A stretch of 64,000 nucleotides of DNA from Agelaius tricolor (GCA_023055355.1 JALJCS010000022.1:6061001-6125000), one strand, 5' to 3'; positions 1 to 10,529 are shown, counted from the stretch's first letter. The notes: a model not told the origin generated them from the sequence alone. Numbers and translations are program-made.

Positions 1-503
1 AGCTGACCCCTTGCTCGTCTTTGTGCATGGGCTGGATAACAAACCCATTGTAAGATTAAAATGAAAAAAGAAGGAAAGCCAAAGCTTGTTTTGTTCGTAT
101 AAATATGGGACTTTCAATTTATTTTTCACAGAGCTTTGACTGAGCAACAGAAGAAATGTGAGATATCTCACAATGTTCCCTTGGCATAACATGGTGCTTT
201 CAGTCTCATTATTATTGCATTATATGTAGCACATCTGTTACTGGTCAGGAGCCAAACTATTTAATTCTATTAGATACATCTATACAGCTAAGTGATAATC
301 TACACCAGGTTTATGGAACAAGCACTTAATTCTTGGCAGGGAGCAGCTCAAGACTTGATACAAGAGCAACAGAATATATGCAGTGTAGTTGTAGATCAGT
401 GTCAGAAACTGGCCAGAAATCATTTCTGCATTCTTCAGCATGCAGGCATTCCAGTGTGGGAAACTATTCATTCAATTTATTGTTCTAACATCTGTAAGTT
501 ATT

Positions 504-525
504 GGGTGAGGGGGAGGGGAGAGGG
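504..525 (+). other. G-quadruplex motif
   Basis: Four G-runs of 3, 5, 4 and 3 bases are separated by spacers of 3, 1 and 3 bases, which satisfies the canonical G3+N1-7 rule. The run starts 10 bases after a GTAAGT donor-like hexamer. G-rich runs just inside introns can aid splicing, but no exon is proven here, so only the structure motif is claimed. Confidence 0.7.
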
Positions 526-1212
526 AGGAGAGGAAAATGCTCAGAGGGTAAAACGTTTACCTAACAAAATACTAACTCTTTCAGGGGGTTGCATGTCAGC
601 ACTCTGTAAATAATAGGAGCCTTTTAATGCACATATGGTAGTATTTACTTTGTGGAGAGGTAACACAGAATCCTGCCTTGCTCAGGAAGTTTTGTGCCCT
701 GGTGCTGCTCAGGCATATAGTTTTTGCTGAACATATTTCGTCTCAATCCATCTTTTATCTTGCTGAACACATCTACCAAAAGCAAAGTCACGTTGCATCA
801 CCTCTGCTTGCAAGCACCCCTGGAGCAGGCTGAACATCAGGACGTGGGGTTGAAAGAAAGAGCTCAACTCCTCAGCTCTGCTTCCCTCGCAGGGCACAAG
901 GCAGCTCCAGCATTTGCTGGCTGGCAATTTGGATCCTGGTGCTTTTTCCCTCCCCTCTCTGCAAGACCCTTCCAGACTTTGAGAGGAAGAAGCCCCAAGC
1001 CATGTGTCCTTCCCAGAAACAAGAAAACATGGTTTTAAACCCATTTTGGAGGGGAGGAGGAAGGGCACTGGGAGGTGATGACTTGCTCAGGGTTGCACAG
1101 GATGTCTGCAGCAGAGTGGAACAGGGGCCAACTCTGAACTGTCAGCAGTTCCTCTACCTTTATCCACCAGGCCATCCTTCCTTCCTCTATGCTGAAGAGT
1201 TGAAACAATTCT

Positions 1213-1287
1213 GAAAAAAAAAAATTAAAAAGGGAAAAGGAAAAAAAATAAAAAGAAAAAAAAGAAAAGAAAGAAGAAAAAGAGAGT
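1213..1287. repeat. Purine-rich (A/G) low-complexity tract
   Basis: This is a nearly unbroken run of A and G, mostly AAAAG and AAAGG variants with two short ATT or ATA interruptions. It accounts for the Ser/Phe-rich minus-strand reading frame over it, which is therefore not a gene. No function is apparent. Confidence 0.85.
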
Positions 1288-3201
1288 CTCCACCTGCAGA
1301 CATTTCTGACCTTCCACTGACAGAGCTTTTCTTTTCCTTTCCTCCTTCCCCCCATCCATTTTTTGGTCTCTCAGTGGAATTAATTGGATCTATTTCTCAA
1401 GGAAGTGATGTCAGGAGACCTGGGTGTTCCAGGAATAGTTATTTCCATATGATTTGAGCAGGTTCTTACATACTGTGACACGTACATTGTAATTTAAACA
1501 GACCTGGTTCTTTGGATTGAAGGCCATTTATGAGAGTCTCCAGCTGGAGAGGAATTCATTTACTCGTGGCCTTTGGGGAGCAGCAGCATCCTTAACTCTC
1601 TGCTGTCTCATCCAATACCTGGTGTCTGAAATTTCCCTGAGCCTGACCCTACCCAGGTAAGAACAACTATTGATTTCAAAGGTCTGGCTCTGCTGTGGGT
1701 GAACCTGGCTGGGCTCCATTGCACATTGCAGGCAGCAGCATCGTAATTCCAGCAAAAACATTCCTGGTCATCACTGGTAGTACTTGATTTCTTATAAGAA
1801 AAAAACAGTCCTTGCACCTGAATTTGCAAGCTGAATCCAGGAGGATAAAAACAAGGCTCTGAATGAAGGGAAAAGGCTGTAATGCTGAACTGTATTTAGG
1901 CTGTGAGCTTTGGGGACAAGTGCTGCATTTATTTTTCCCATGGAGTTGTACAGCATCTAATACAGTCGGGTTCTGGTTCAGGACAGATGTCTGACATGCA
2001 ACTATAGTGCCAAAATAATATCATTAAATACCAGTAATAACATCATGAGGTAATAAGTAGCAATAAAACCTTGGAGGGAGGCCAAGTAGAAGGGTCTTCA
2101 AAGGCTGTGCTGCCCCCTGCTACTCTTGATTCTGAATTGTACGTGGTCCTCAACCCTAAGTGAAGTGAAGATGTGTCAAAGAAACAAGGCTGTGCTTAGT
2201 GTGTGGTCACAGCACCTGGGGATGGGATGAGGAGGGAGAAAGGTCTGTGCCTTGCTGAGCCCCTACACCTTCCCCTCCTGCCCAGCACAATGCCCTTCTG
2301 ACCATCCAGAGCAGTGCCAGGTTTTGTCACTGGTTTGGTCATTTCAAAATCATATCATGATTTAGCATTGTGTTTGTATTTCCTGAGTGCCAAAAGCAAA
2401 GCCTGGTGACTGGCTGAGGCTTATTAGGTCTCAAAAACATCCCTGACTGTCTTCTCCCTTTAGCTGAAGGCCTTGGGCCGGGCCGGTAAGGAGGAACAGG
2501 TCACTGCTGACAACAGCAATTTGTACCACATTTGTCAACACATCCACTTGTAAAAGTTAATTTCCCAGCACGTGGGTCTCTGTCCATTAAACAAATAGCT
2601 CACAGCCCCACATGGCCTGGACTGAAGGAAGGAGTCACTGCTGGCTGAACATCTGACTTCCAGCCAGGTTCTTCCAGGGGAGCTTTGATCTCTGTGGAGC
2701 TGGGAGCAGAGCAGACACATCCTTTGTACTGACCAGCCTGCTCCCACCACTGATTCTCTGACTCACTGTGGGGAAGGATTTATAAGGACTCCAAATCCTT
2801 CCTTGAAAATGGGGAAATCAAAAAGACCAAATTCAAACGGTAAAAAAAGTCAAATGTGGTTTTTACTCTTTATTTGCCATTGGCTTTGATAATAGCTCCA
2901 GAGTGCTGTACCTTGTGACAGTGTCCCCAGGGGTTCTGGCTGCCCATGCTGAACATATGTGCTGATATCCAGAGGTTTAGGGCAGCAGCTCTGGCATCAC
3001 AAAAACTAGCATTAGCAGCAAAACATGGATTCAAAATGTTGAAGTCATTGCCATTTATCCCAGCAGAATCATTGTACTTTTCACAGCACCATTTCTCTCT
3101 TTCCTCCTCAGAGTTCTTTGACTATACCAATGAAGCATCCTGGCATTATACTGCAAGCTGGTTTTTTGCAGTTAGCAACTTAAACTTTTCAAAATAAAGG
3201 A

Positions 3202-3279
3202 TTTTTTAGTTGGTTTGTTTGTTTTGGTGGGTTTTTTCCTGGTTTTTGGGTTGGTTTGGTTTGGTTTTTGTCCTTTTTA
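3202..3279. repeat. T/G-rich low-complexity tract
   Basis: The tract is built of TTTGG and GTTT variants. It is the reverse-complement type of the A/C-rich tracts near 12.75, 16.37, 18.75, 20.78 and 22.0 kb. The composition is the same throughout, but there is no fixed unit length. Confidence 0.8.
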
Positions 3280-5002
3280 TGAAACCAGGTGAGATGCTGG
3301 TAGCACAGGCATTGCTTACTAAAGTGGGGTGATTTCTGCAGGCTGGAAAAATCTTACATTTATTATACAAATAATACTCTCTATGCCCTTGAAGCCTGTT
3401 CACCATTTTAAAACTACTCATGTGATGATACCAATTCCTGATGCTGGGTATCAAAGAAAGAGCTCTCATCCATCTTCTGTGCAGTCTTCCTTTTGCATGT
3501 TATTTGCCTATACACTTGATAGGCAACTGAAATCCCTACAAAACAATATTTTGTCTACTATTTTCTTGCCATGGTCCAGAGCAGAGGACTAGGGACATGA
3601 TCTCAGAACACCGTTGCAGAAAGATGAATAGCAGGCATTTAATTTCAAGGGCTGCTCATCATGGCTATTTTTTCTTGCTCTCTTCCCAGGGGAGAGAAAA
3701 TTATGTAAATGGAAAACCTCGATGAGAGTAGTTTGCAGTGCTTTGGATTACACCTGGAAAATGGATGGGGTTCTAAGATACAGGTGTTTCAGCTGGCAGA
3801 GCACACCATGGTCCTGGAGCCAGTGCTGGATGAACCCTTGGCTTTGGTGCCATCACAAATCCACCTTTGGAGAAGTAAGGTGTTTCTGTCATCCTCTGCT
3901 GCCAGTTACAATCCACTGGGACCATTTGTAGGACTATAGCCAGCCCCTGTAAGAAACATTCATCTGCCCATCTACAAATAACAGGATTCAATTCCCCTCT
4001 ATAAAATCAGCGTGAGACTGTGTAGGAAGCACCAGGACAGGAAAAGCCCAGCAGAACAGCCCCTGGGGCTAGTGCAGATCTGCTGACAGTTCACACTGCT
4101 TGCTGCTAGTGATAGCTCATTGGTCATGGTGTTGGACAAGGTTTTGAGAGGTCTGACTTCGTTTTCTGGTTTTCCATAATATTTTGTGCCCTAATTCCTC
4201 ACTTCTGAAAGTAAAGTTGGTAGGGGAATGCACAACCTTCTTGAATGTTGTGAGGGATATGACCCTATAAATCCCACACAGTTATAGCCTCAGTCACACT
4301 GCACTGTTTTTAGAGCCTCCAAGTTCTCCACAGGCACTGTAAAATAACCATTAAATCATCTGTAATGAAGCCAACTTTACTGTAATTCTATAAGGCATGG
4401 ATTGAGGACATGTAACTAACAGATCTGGTTAGAAAATGTGGGAAACTTTTCAAGGGAGAATTAAAAATAACCTTTGCATTTATTTTTATCCAAATTTACT
4501 TGTTTGCTTTTAGTTAAATGAACTTTTCCTTCCTCCTTTAAGCAGCCTTAATTCTCTCCTTCTTTTGTCTTTCTTATTTTTTCTCTGTGAAGTGAAGGAA
4601 AGAAGGGGATGAAAGTCAATAGGGAAGAGTGAAAACCTGAAATCCTCAAACCTTGCTGGTTATTTTTTTGAGATCATTGCGCTGTTTTTTTTGCTTGTCT
4701 CAAAATTGGATATTTATGTAAATGCCAGAAAATTCTGTTTCATCAAATGGGTTGTTTGTCACTGGAAAGTATGGCTGAATTGAAGAGGCCCAGGCTTGAT
4801 CTTCTCCACTGCAGTTGGGGAAACTGAAGTGAAGCACCAGAGTGATGACCCTGAGGCCACGTGGTGGGGGCCAGTGTCAGAAAAGATGCTTAGACCAGAG
4901 GAATCCCTGTCTCATCTCCCAGCTCTGGGCCATCACTGCTCACAAGGCAGCCACATGAGCTCTTCTACTCTCGGGTGTCTGTGGTTGGGATGACCCCCAA
5001 GG

Positions 5003-5585
5003 TATTAGAAAGTCTTTTCCTTCCCAGCCCCACAACGAAGAAGAAGAGATTCGTCGGTTCTGCTTTTCAAGGTTGTTTATATTTTCTTATCTATTACATT
5101 CTTTCTCTGGCCTGCTGAGATCTGTCCAGCAGGTCGGTTCATGGCACACTGTCCATCCTTCGGGTGGTGTTAATTTTTATGCTAAGAGCTACATGTACTT
5201 TATTTGCAATACTTTTCCAATACCTATCACCTATGTTAGGCAGTCTGTCTCTACTCTAAACCAATCAAAAAGTGCCACCATCACAGCAGAAGATGGAGGA
5301 CAAGAAGGAGAAGGAGAAAGACAGGACACGCCCAGATTCCTCCATCTTGCTTCTTGAACCCCTATTCTAAAACCCCAAAATTCTACTTTTTCACCCTGTG
5401 ACAAATTAACTACCATTCTACTCAAACTCTTGTGGCTTGTAACTCTTCACACAAAGTTGGTAATTTTTTTCCATGGACTAAAATTGAAGGCACAGGTGTT
5501 TTTGACTCCATGCCAAGGTCTCTGAGCCCCTTGCCAGGGTCTTGAATCACCCAGGGCAGCCAGAGGAATGTCCTGGGTCCTGACA
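5003..5585 (-). mobile_element. Solo LTR of an endogenous retrovirus (songbird type), minus strand
   Basis: I recognise the body of this element from memory as a songbird LTR. On the minus strand it begins TGTCAGGACCCAGGAC (ending at 5585), runs through a segment related to a TCCATCTTCTGCTGTGATGG stretch, then a decayed TATA-like CATAAAAATTAA (5170-5182), and ends with a TTCTTCTTCG-rich 3' part near 5030-5055. An AATAAA hexamer is present on the minus strand at 5204-5199. No gag, pol or env remnant flanks it, so it is a solo LTR left by recombination or a fragment. The end near 5003 is approximate and no target-site duplication is visible. Several mismatches to the remembered type suggest it is not recent. 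Confidence 0.65.
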
Positions 5586-5784
5586 TTGGAGCAACAGAAC
5601 CAAGCTGAGCAAAGGAAAGCCTGGAAGGCTTCCATCTCCCCCTCCTCACAAAAAAATGTCCCTACATCTCAAGATTCCTTTTCAGGATCCTTCTGCAGCA
5701 TTGTGGTGAGGGAGCACTCCAGCATGGGTGTTGGTGGTGGGTGTAGGAGGCAGAATGCTGGTGCTGGGGACAGGTGGCAGGTGT

Positions 5785-5809
5785 GGGGACAGGGAACAGG
5801 GCTGTGGGG
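5785..5809 (+). other. G-quadruplex motif
   Basis: Four G-runs (4, 3, 3 and 4 bases) are separated by spacers of 3, 4 and 4 bases. The motif lies in a G-rich plus-strand stretch (about 5725-5830) between the LTR and the first enhancer-like block. Confidence 0.65.
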
Positions 5810-5829
5810 CACAGCCAGGAACGTGGCGA

Positions 5830-6310
5830 AGGACTGCGCACACACAACTACAGATGCCTGAATTAATTGCCTGCTGTTTACAGCTTGGGTTTATTGCTCA
5901 GCTTTTAATTAACTGTTTCCGGATTTAATCTCACAAATGTTCTGTCTTGGTCCTTGTTTAATCCGGCAGTCTAATGGCAGGCTGATTTATGCAGATCAAT
6001 ACTGTTTACAAACATGAAAGCCGCCGGTGGCTGTTTGAACTTTCGGTGTGATGGCATTGGTTATCAATAGCTGAAGCAGCCTCAGCAGGTGGCCTGTCAA
6101 TATGCAGCCAGTCAATATGCACGGAGCAGCCAAGATTAAAACTTTTTTTTAGCAGGAGTGGGAGGGAGCTGCCTAAACTCCTCATCATATTCATATATGG
6201 AGGATTTACTACCCGCTCCTGCCCCTGCTTTCTTTTATTCGTTTGCAGCCATCCGAATGCAGCGCTAATGAGAATAATCAGGTTATTTGAGAACATTGGT
6301 GGTGGTGGGG
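5830..6310. promoter_or_regulatory. Candidate conserved enhancer block A
   Basis: This is AT-rich unique DNA that retains CpGs in otherwise CpG-poor surroundings (for example the CCGCCGG stretch near 6021 and GCAGCGC near 6259). Visible words include two forkhead-type TGTTTAC sites (5875-5881, 6003-6009), a TTAATTAA homeodomain palindrome (5905-5912), a bicoid-class TAATCC (5959-5964) facing CCGGATT (5919-5925), and two copies of GTCAATATGCA on a 15-bp period (6096-6106, 6111-6121). The overlapping reading frames have no protein character. Density and CpG retention are typical of vertebrate developmental enhancers, but conservation was not measured, so the regulatory role is inferred. Confidence 0.5.
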
Positions 6311-6779
6311 GAAATCACTGTTCCCACAATCTGTTTCAGACTCTCTTTCTCCCTGAGCTAGCTCACCTGAAAAGATGTTTCCCCTCTATTAAAACTATTT
6401 TAAGTAGCAGCAAGGGAACCTGGCTTGGTCTTTGCACCTAGTTTGCCATTGATTTAAATTGAAATTACTGAAGGTATTGGATTATTTTTAATTTACTCTA
6501 TTGACCTCAATAGGCATGGAAGAACCATTCAGCAAATGCTTCCCTGAAAACAAAGAATGAAAATCCAGTGGCTGGGAAGTTTTGGTGAGGGGATACATAG
6601 ATAGAGCAGCTGTTGATGTGAACCTGCTTTTGCAGTCTTGTATCTCCTTGGACCTGTTCTTCTGCTTGTACCTTGGGCAGCTGTTGGCATAATTGTAAAG
6701 GGGAAAAGGGTGTTTTCCTGATGAGTTGCAAAGGTTTGAATAGTACAGAGTTTGAGCCCCTAAAGGACTGATGCATGCT

Positions 6780-7280
6780 TATTTTATTGCTCTCATCTCT
6801 GTTAAAGTCAGCGGCCCTGTTTTTAACAGGCCAGGTTAATCATGTGCAAACCTTTGACAAAGCAGAGCTGAAGTTAATCACTAGTCAGGGCTAGTTAAAG
6901 CTTTCCTTGGGAAGAGTTATAGGCCTAAACACGGAACACAGAGCCTCAGCCTGATTTTATCTGAAATAACCTTAACCTACCAAGGTAAATGAGATCAGTC
7001 TTGTCTGTGCCTTCTCTTTATTTGTGCAGTACTCCCAACACCAGCTGCATTCAGGGGCCAAGGCCCTGCTGTGCTGGGGTTGGTACAAGCAAAGCTAATT
7101 GCATGTTGGCTAAAAACACAGCTCTTACACAGTTGTTACACCTTTCATAAATACATTTCTAATAATCAGCAGACAATAGCACGGGCAAGCCAGAAGCATA
7201 ACACAAAGCATAAGAATAAATTGCATTTAATTACAAGGAGAATCTAATTAAGCCTGATTTTCTTAGGCCAGTGTTAGACT
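6780..7280. promoter_or_regulatory. Candidate conserved enhancer block B
   Basis: This is repeat-free AT-rich sequence with several homeodomain cores, including TAATTA at 7228-7233 and 7245-7250 and TTAATCAC near 6876. There is no coding signal. It continues the run of enhancer-like blocks that starts at 5.83 kb. The function is inferred only from motif density and lack of repeats. Confidence 0.4.
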
Positions 7281-7289
7281 AGAAGTAAC

Positions 7290-7560
7290 TTCATACACAT
7301 TAATAGAGTTGTAACAAATGTGACCCGTGGTATAATGACAATGACTACTCAGGGGTGGATTGTCAGATTGATGCACGGCATGACACGAACACCATCCCCT
7401 AATTTCAAAGGTGCAGAGTGGATCATTTTTATGCAGAGCACAAGGGCTCCGATCCCCTCGTTACCTTTGTGCCTTGGCTTTATACTTTTGGCCATTTGCA
7501 GCATTTTCCAACATTTTCCAGTCTGTTTGTTCTAGTATTCATTGTCAATTAAGTAGCCAG
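7290..7560. promoter_or_regulatory. Candidate conserved enhancer block C
   Basis: This is unique sequence with retained CpGs (GACCCGTGG near 7322, GCACGGCATGACACGAAC near 7373-7390) and PBX/MEIS-like words such as TTGTCAGATTGATG (about 7359-7372). It overlaps only short frames of no recognisable type. The regulatory role is inferred. Confidence 0.4.
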
Positions 7561-7769
7561 GAACGAGACTCTTGGGGCAGCAGCCGCGGTGTTTGCACTG
7601 GGGTCCTGTGGCTTCCTCGGATCGAACACCCTCCACAGCCTCCCAGGAGGGGGGCATTTTGTTCTCTGGGTTCAGAGGCAATGCCATGATGGTTTAATCT
7701 GGACTCTTCCCAGATGACTCACAAAAGGGGGAAAATAGGACATGGGGAAGTGGGAAATGTGGGGACATT

Positions 7770-8090
7770 GTGGGAACGCCGGGCCGGCCAGGCTCTGCAG
7801 AGCCAAGCTGGATTTCAAAGTGACGCACCCTTGTGTACAGGCGAGCTGGTTAGAAGCTGCTGATCTGTTCTCTAGCAACTTGTGGCACACCGCAGGCTTT
7901 GTGAGGCTGGCAAAGTCGGAGCAGCTAATCAATTCTGCTTTATTCTCCTCACCACAGACCTTCGCCTGCAAAGCACAGCGCCGGTTTTAATAGTGACATC
8001 TTGAGCGCCTTTCAGAGTCTGCTTGAAAGCAAATATAGGCCTTTTAATAGGTTATTTTAATGCATTAAACTATGGAGAGGAGGAAGAGAA
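7770..8090. promoter_or_regulatory. Candidate conserved enhancer block D
   Basis: The block has CpG-retaining parts (GCCGGGCCGGCC near 7779, CGCCGG near 7980) and AT-rich parts. It contains an RFX-type half site CTAGCAAC (7872-7879), a homeodomain-like TAATCAATT (7926-7934) and several TTTTAATAG stretches near 7986-8060. No exon or repeat is recognised. Confidence 0.4.
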
Positions 8091-8229
8091 GGGGAAAAAA
8101 AAAATCCCTGGCACATACATCTCTGCAAAAGTTTCAGAGTCTGGAAGAATCTGATCCAGAAACAAAAGCCCTTTGAATCTCTCCCCTTCCCTGTTCCCCC
8201 ATGCCTGGCTCCCCCTCCCCTTCCTTCCT

Positions 8230-8580
8230 TCACTTCTCCCTCCTCCTGCTGAGCAGTAACAGTGCCAACTTATCAGATACTTTTAGCTGCCAGCTTCCCA
8301 GATACTTTCCTTTGAATGTGACCTGGCAGCAGCTCGCTGCAACTTTTGAACTGCTATGTATGTCATATGCTAAGAAGAAGAAGAAGAAGGAGCTGAAGTA
8401 TAATGACTACTGGAATACGCGATTCAAGACAAAGTCAAAATGCTTTCAGTGGGGAGCGTGAGGCAATTTATTTTAACTCGTGAGGCAACTTTGCTATCCG
8501 ACAGGTAGGGGGGTGGGGAAGCGAGCAGGATAATCGCCGCATTTTATCTTCACCCGAGGGCTGCGAGTCCATTGCCAGCA
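8230..8580. promoter_or_regulatory. Candidate enhancer block E with GATA-type repeats
   Basis: A 10-bp word, CAGATACTTT, occurs twice on a 25-bp period (8274-8283, 8299-8308). The first overlaps TTATCAGATA (8270-8279), a paired GATA-type site. A short GAA microsatellite follows near 8371-8389, then CpG-retaining sequence to about 8560. The role is inferred from motifs. Confidence 0.38.
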
Positions 8581-9884
8581 TCCACAAATTGCCCCTCCTG
8601 AGAGCCCCGAGGTGCCCGTGGGAGTCTGGGGTGAGGAGAGAGAGCAGAGTAAAGGCATGTGCCTGGCTGGCCAAGGAGGCACCTGGGGGCACCATCCATT
8701 TCCCCTGGGGAAAGGGGAAACTGAGGCAAGCTGACTCCTGCTGCTGCGACAGCCTGCACAGGGAATAGCACCAGGGAGCAACCACCTGGGTTCCCATTTT
8801 CTGAGTCACTGGCATCCCTCTGTTATGTGAAGGAAGAAGAATACACAGAAATCTAAAATACACATGGAAATAGGCTAACAGCTAGGTTTCCCACGTCAAT
8901 GCTGGCTCAGAAAAAGACTATTGTAGGACCAATAATCATTCAATGATAATTAGATCTTTTTTCCTTTTCTGAAGAAAAGTATGGATTTTGACATGTTACT
9001 TTAAATCAGTTATAGAGGGAAGCATCTGATTAAAAACAATGCAAATTCCATGAACAGCAATACCCTCATTTCATTCATGCAGAAGAAATAGCTTTGATTT
9101 TTGAAACAAAATAAATTTTCTTTTGTCAAGGTGGGAAGGAACAGAGAAGTTTTCAAGGCTGACACATGGTGCAAAGTGATGCCATTTATGAAAAGATGTT
9201 TCAAGTGATTGGGCATTAGTTTTTCAACTTTTGCCTGGAAGGAAATGGTTGAATTCCCAAGTTTTTGTTTCAGAACAGAGTGGATGTGGTGTTCATGGTC
9301 TGTGGGGTACTCTGCACAGAAGAGAAGCCAGTTCCTGAACAACTCTAGATCCAATACTTTTAATGCCCACAATGCCAGGGATCTCTCTGCCTGTAGCTGC
9401 CAGTTGAGGCTGTTAATAAAGAAGGAGTGGGAATGCTGAGACTGGAGGAAGGTGGTTCAAGATGTCCCCTGCAGCTCTAGGTTGTATTGCTCCAGGAAGC
9501 CCCCAAGTGTCCCGTGAGCCTCTGCTTAACCCTCACTGAAACAGGTAAACTAGTAATTATTTCCTATAAAGTTTATTAGTGTCCTTGGCACATTTCAGCA
9601 GACGCAGATTAAGACCACCTTGGCCCCAAGGAGTTTGCTGGTACACTGCCACCCTCACCGGGGCTTGGCAGGAGACTTAATACAATAATTTCACAAAGTG
9701 CTTTGAGATCAGGGGATGAAAGCTGCTACAGAAGTGCAAAATATAATGATTAATTGCCTTTTCTTGGTGGGAAGTTGCTATCATCTCTTCACTTTCTATG
9801 GCTGGCAAACCGGAGGGAGTATTTAACTTTTAAAAAAACCAACATCTTTACAAAGTAACAAATTAAGATGCAAATCTGGAGGGG
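8581..9884. other. Non-coding DNA, nothing specific seen
   Basis: The stretch up to about 8830 is GC-richer and gives overlapping Pro/Ser-rich frames on the minus strand, typical of chance open frames in GC-rich DNA. The remainder is AT-rich. A part near 9560-9830 has some enhancer-like character (GGCAAACCGGAGGG near 9805) but nothing strong enough to call. Confidence 0.6.
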
Positions 9885-9936
9885 TTTTTTCCCCTCTTCT
9901 TTTTTTTTTTTCCCTCTCTCTCTCTTTTTCTTTTTG
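9885..9936. repeat. Polypyrimidine tract
   Basis: The tract is a run of T and C including a TCTCTCTCTC segment. It is not followed by a CAG acceptor, so it reads as low-complexity DNA. Confidence 0.8.
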
Positions 9937-10109
9937 CTAATTGGCAGAAAATTAATGACTGGGTTTCTGACTGAGCAGATGCTCTCGTCAAAAAAGGCAG
10001 ATTTGGAATTTCTCTAACCCTCCTTTTAAAAACACATCAAGAAGGCAGTAGCATGTGGCAGGTCAGAAATTAAGCGAAGGTAACTGTACAGATTGTAAAG
10101 AACACAAAG

Positions 10110-10255
10110 GAGGTTTTGTGTGTGCATGTGAGTGAGTGACTGAGTGGGGGGTGTTATTTCCCCCCCCCCCATCTCTCCCTTTTGTTTTAACTTCCTTGCA
10201 TTGGATTTTATGGGGATTTTTGTTTTTTTGTTGTTGTGGCATTTTTTTTTTTAAA
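10110..10255. repeat. Low-complexity cluster with facing G and C runs
   Basis: The order is a TG-rich stretch, a run of six G (10146-10151), an 8-base spacer, a run of eleven C (10160-10170), and then T-rich sequence with GTTGTTGTGG and a long T run. The facing G and C runs could pair as a short hairpin. Confidence 0.75.
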
Positions 10256-10470
10256 CCCATATTCCACTGCAGCTCACAATTAGCAGCCAGGCCTCTGGGA
10301 CCTAATTAACCAATTCAATTAACAAAAAAAGCATACAAGTCACCCTGACATTTGTCAGCCATTAGGAGGGATGTCAGGCTGGTAGGTTCTACCGGCACAT
10401 TAATGATGATTAGCTCATTTGCAGCTCACTTTTACCCCAGGTGTCCACCTGGAGAGACTGGCACAAAACA
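10256..10470. promoter_or_regulatory. Candidate enhancer block F with double E-box
   Basis: The block is dense in homeodomain cores: CACAATTAGC near 10276, TAATTA (10303-10308), and the overlapping TAATGATGATTA (10401-10412). A 16-bp palindrome, CCAGGTGTCCACCTGG (10437-10452), puts two CAGGTG E-boxes back to back; this is the word bound by ZEB, SNAI and E-protein factors. It is AT-rich, repeat-free and without coding potential. The enhancer role is inferred. Confidence 0.45.
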
Positions 10471-10529
10471 CTCTGCAGACAGGGAGAGGAGCTGGGGCTG
10501 GGGAGAGCTTTACTGAAACTGTGGTGACC

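Larger units (their letters stand above)
1..5002. other. Non-coding DNA, no gene recognised
   Basis: I see no gene here. The reading frames are short, overlap on both strands and resemble no known protein. The sequence is moderately AT-rich single-copy DNA. An open frame at about 309-493 ends at a consensus splice donor (GTAAGT, 494-499) but lacks a convincing acceptor; it is treated as a finding, not a gene. A pyrimidine tract ending in CAG near 3090-3111 resembles a splice acceptor but has no partner. Local features (G-quadruplex motif, purine-rich tract, T/G-rich tract) are listed separately. Confidence 0.7.
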
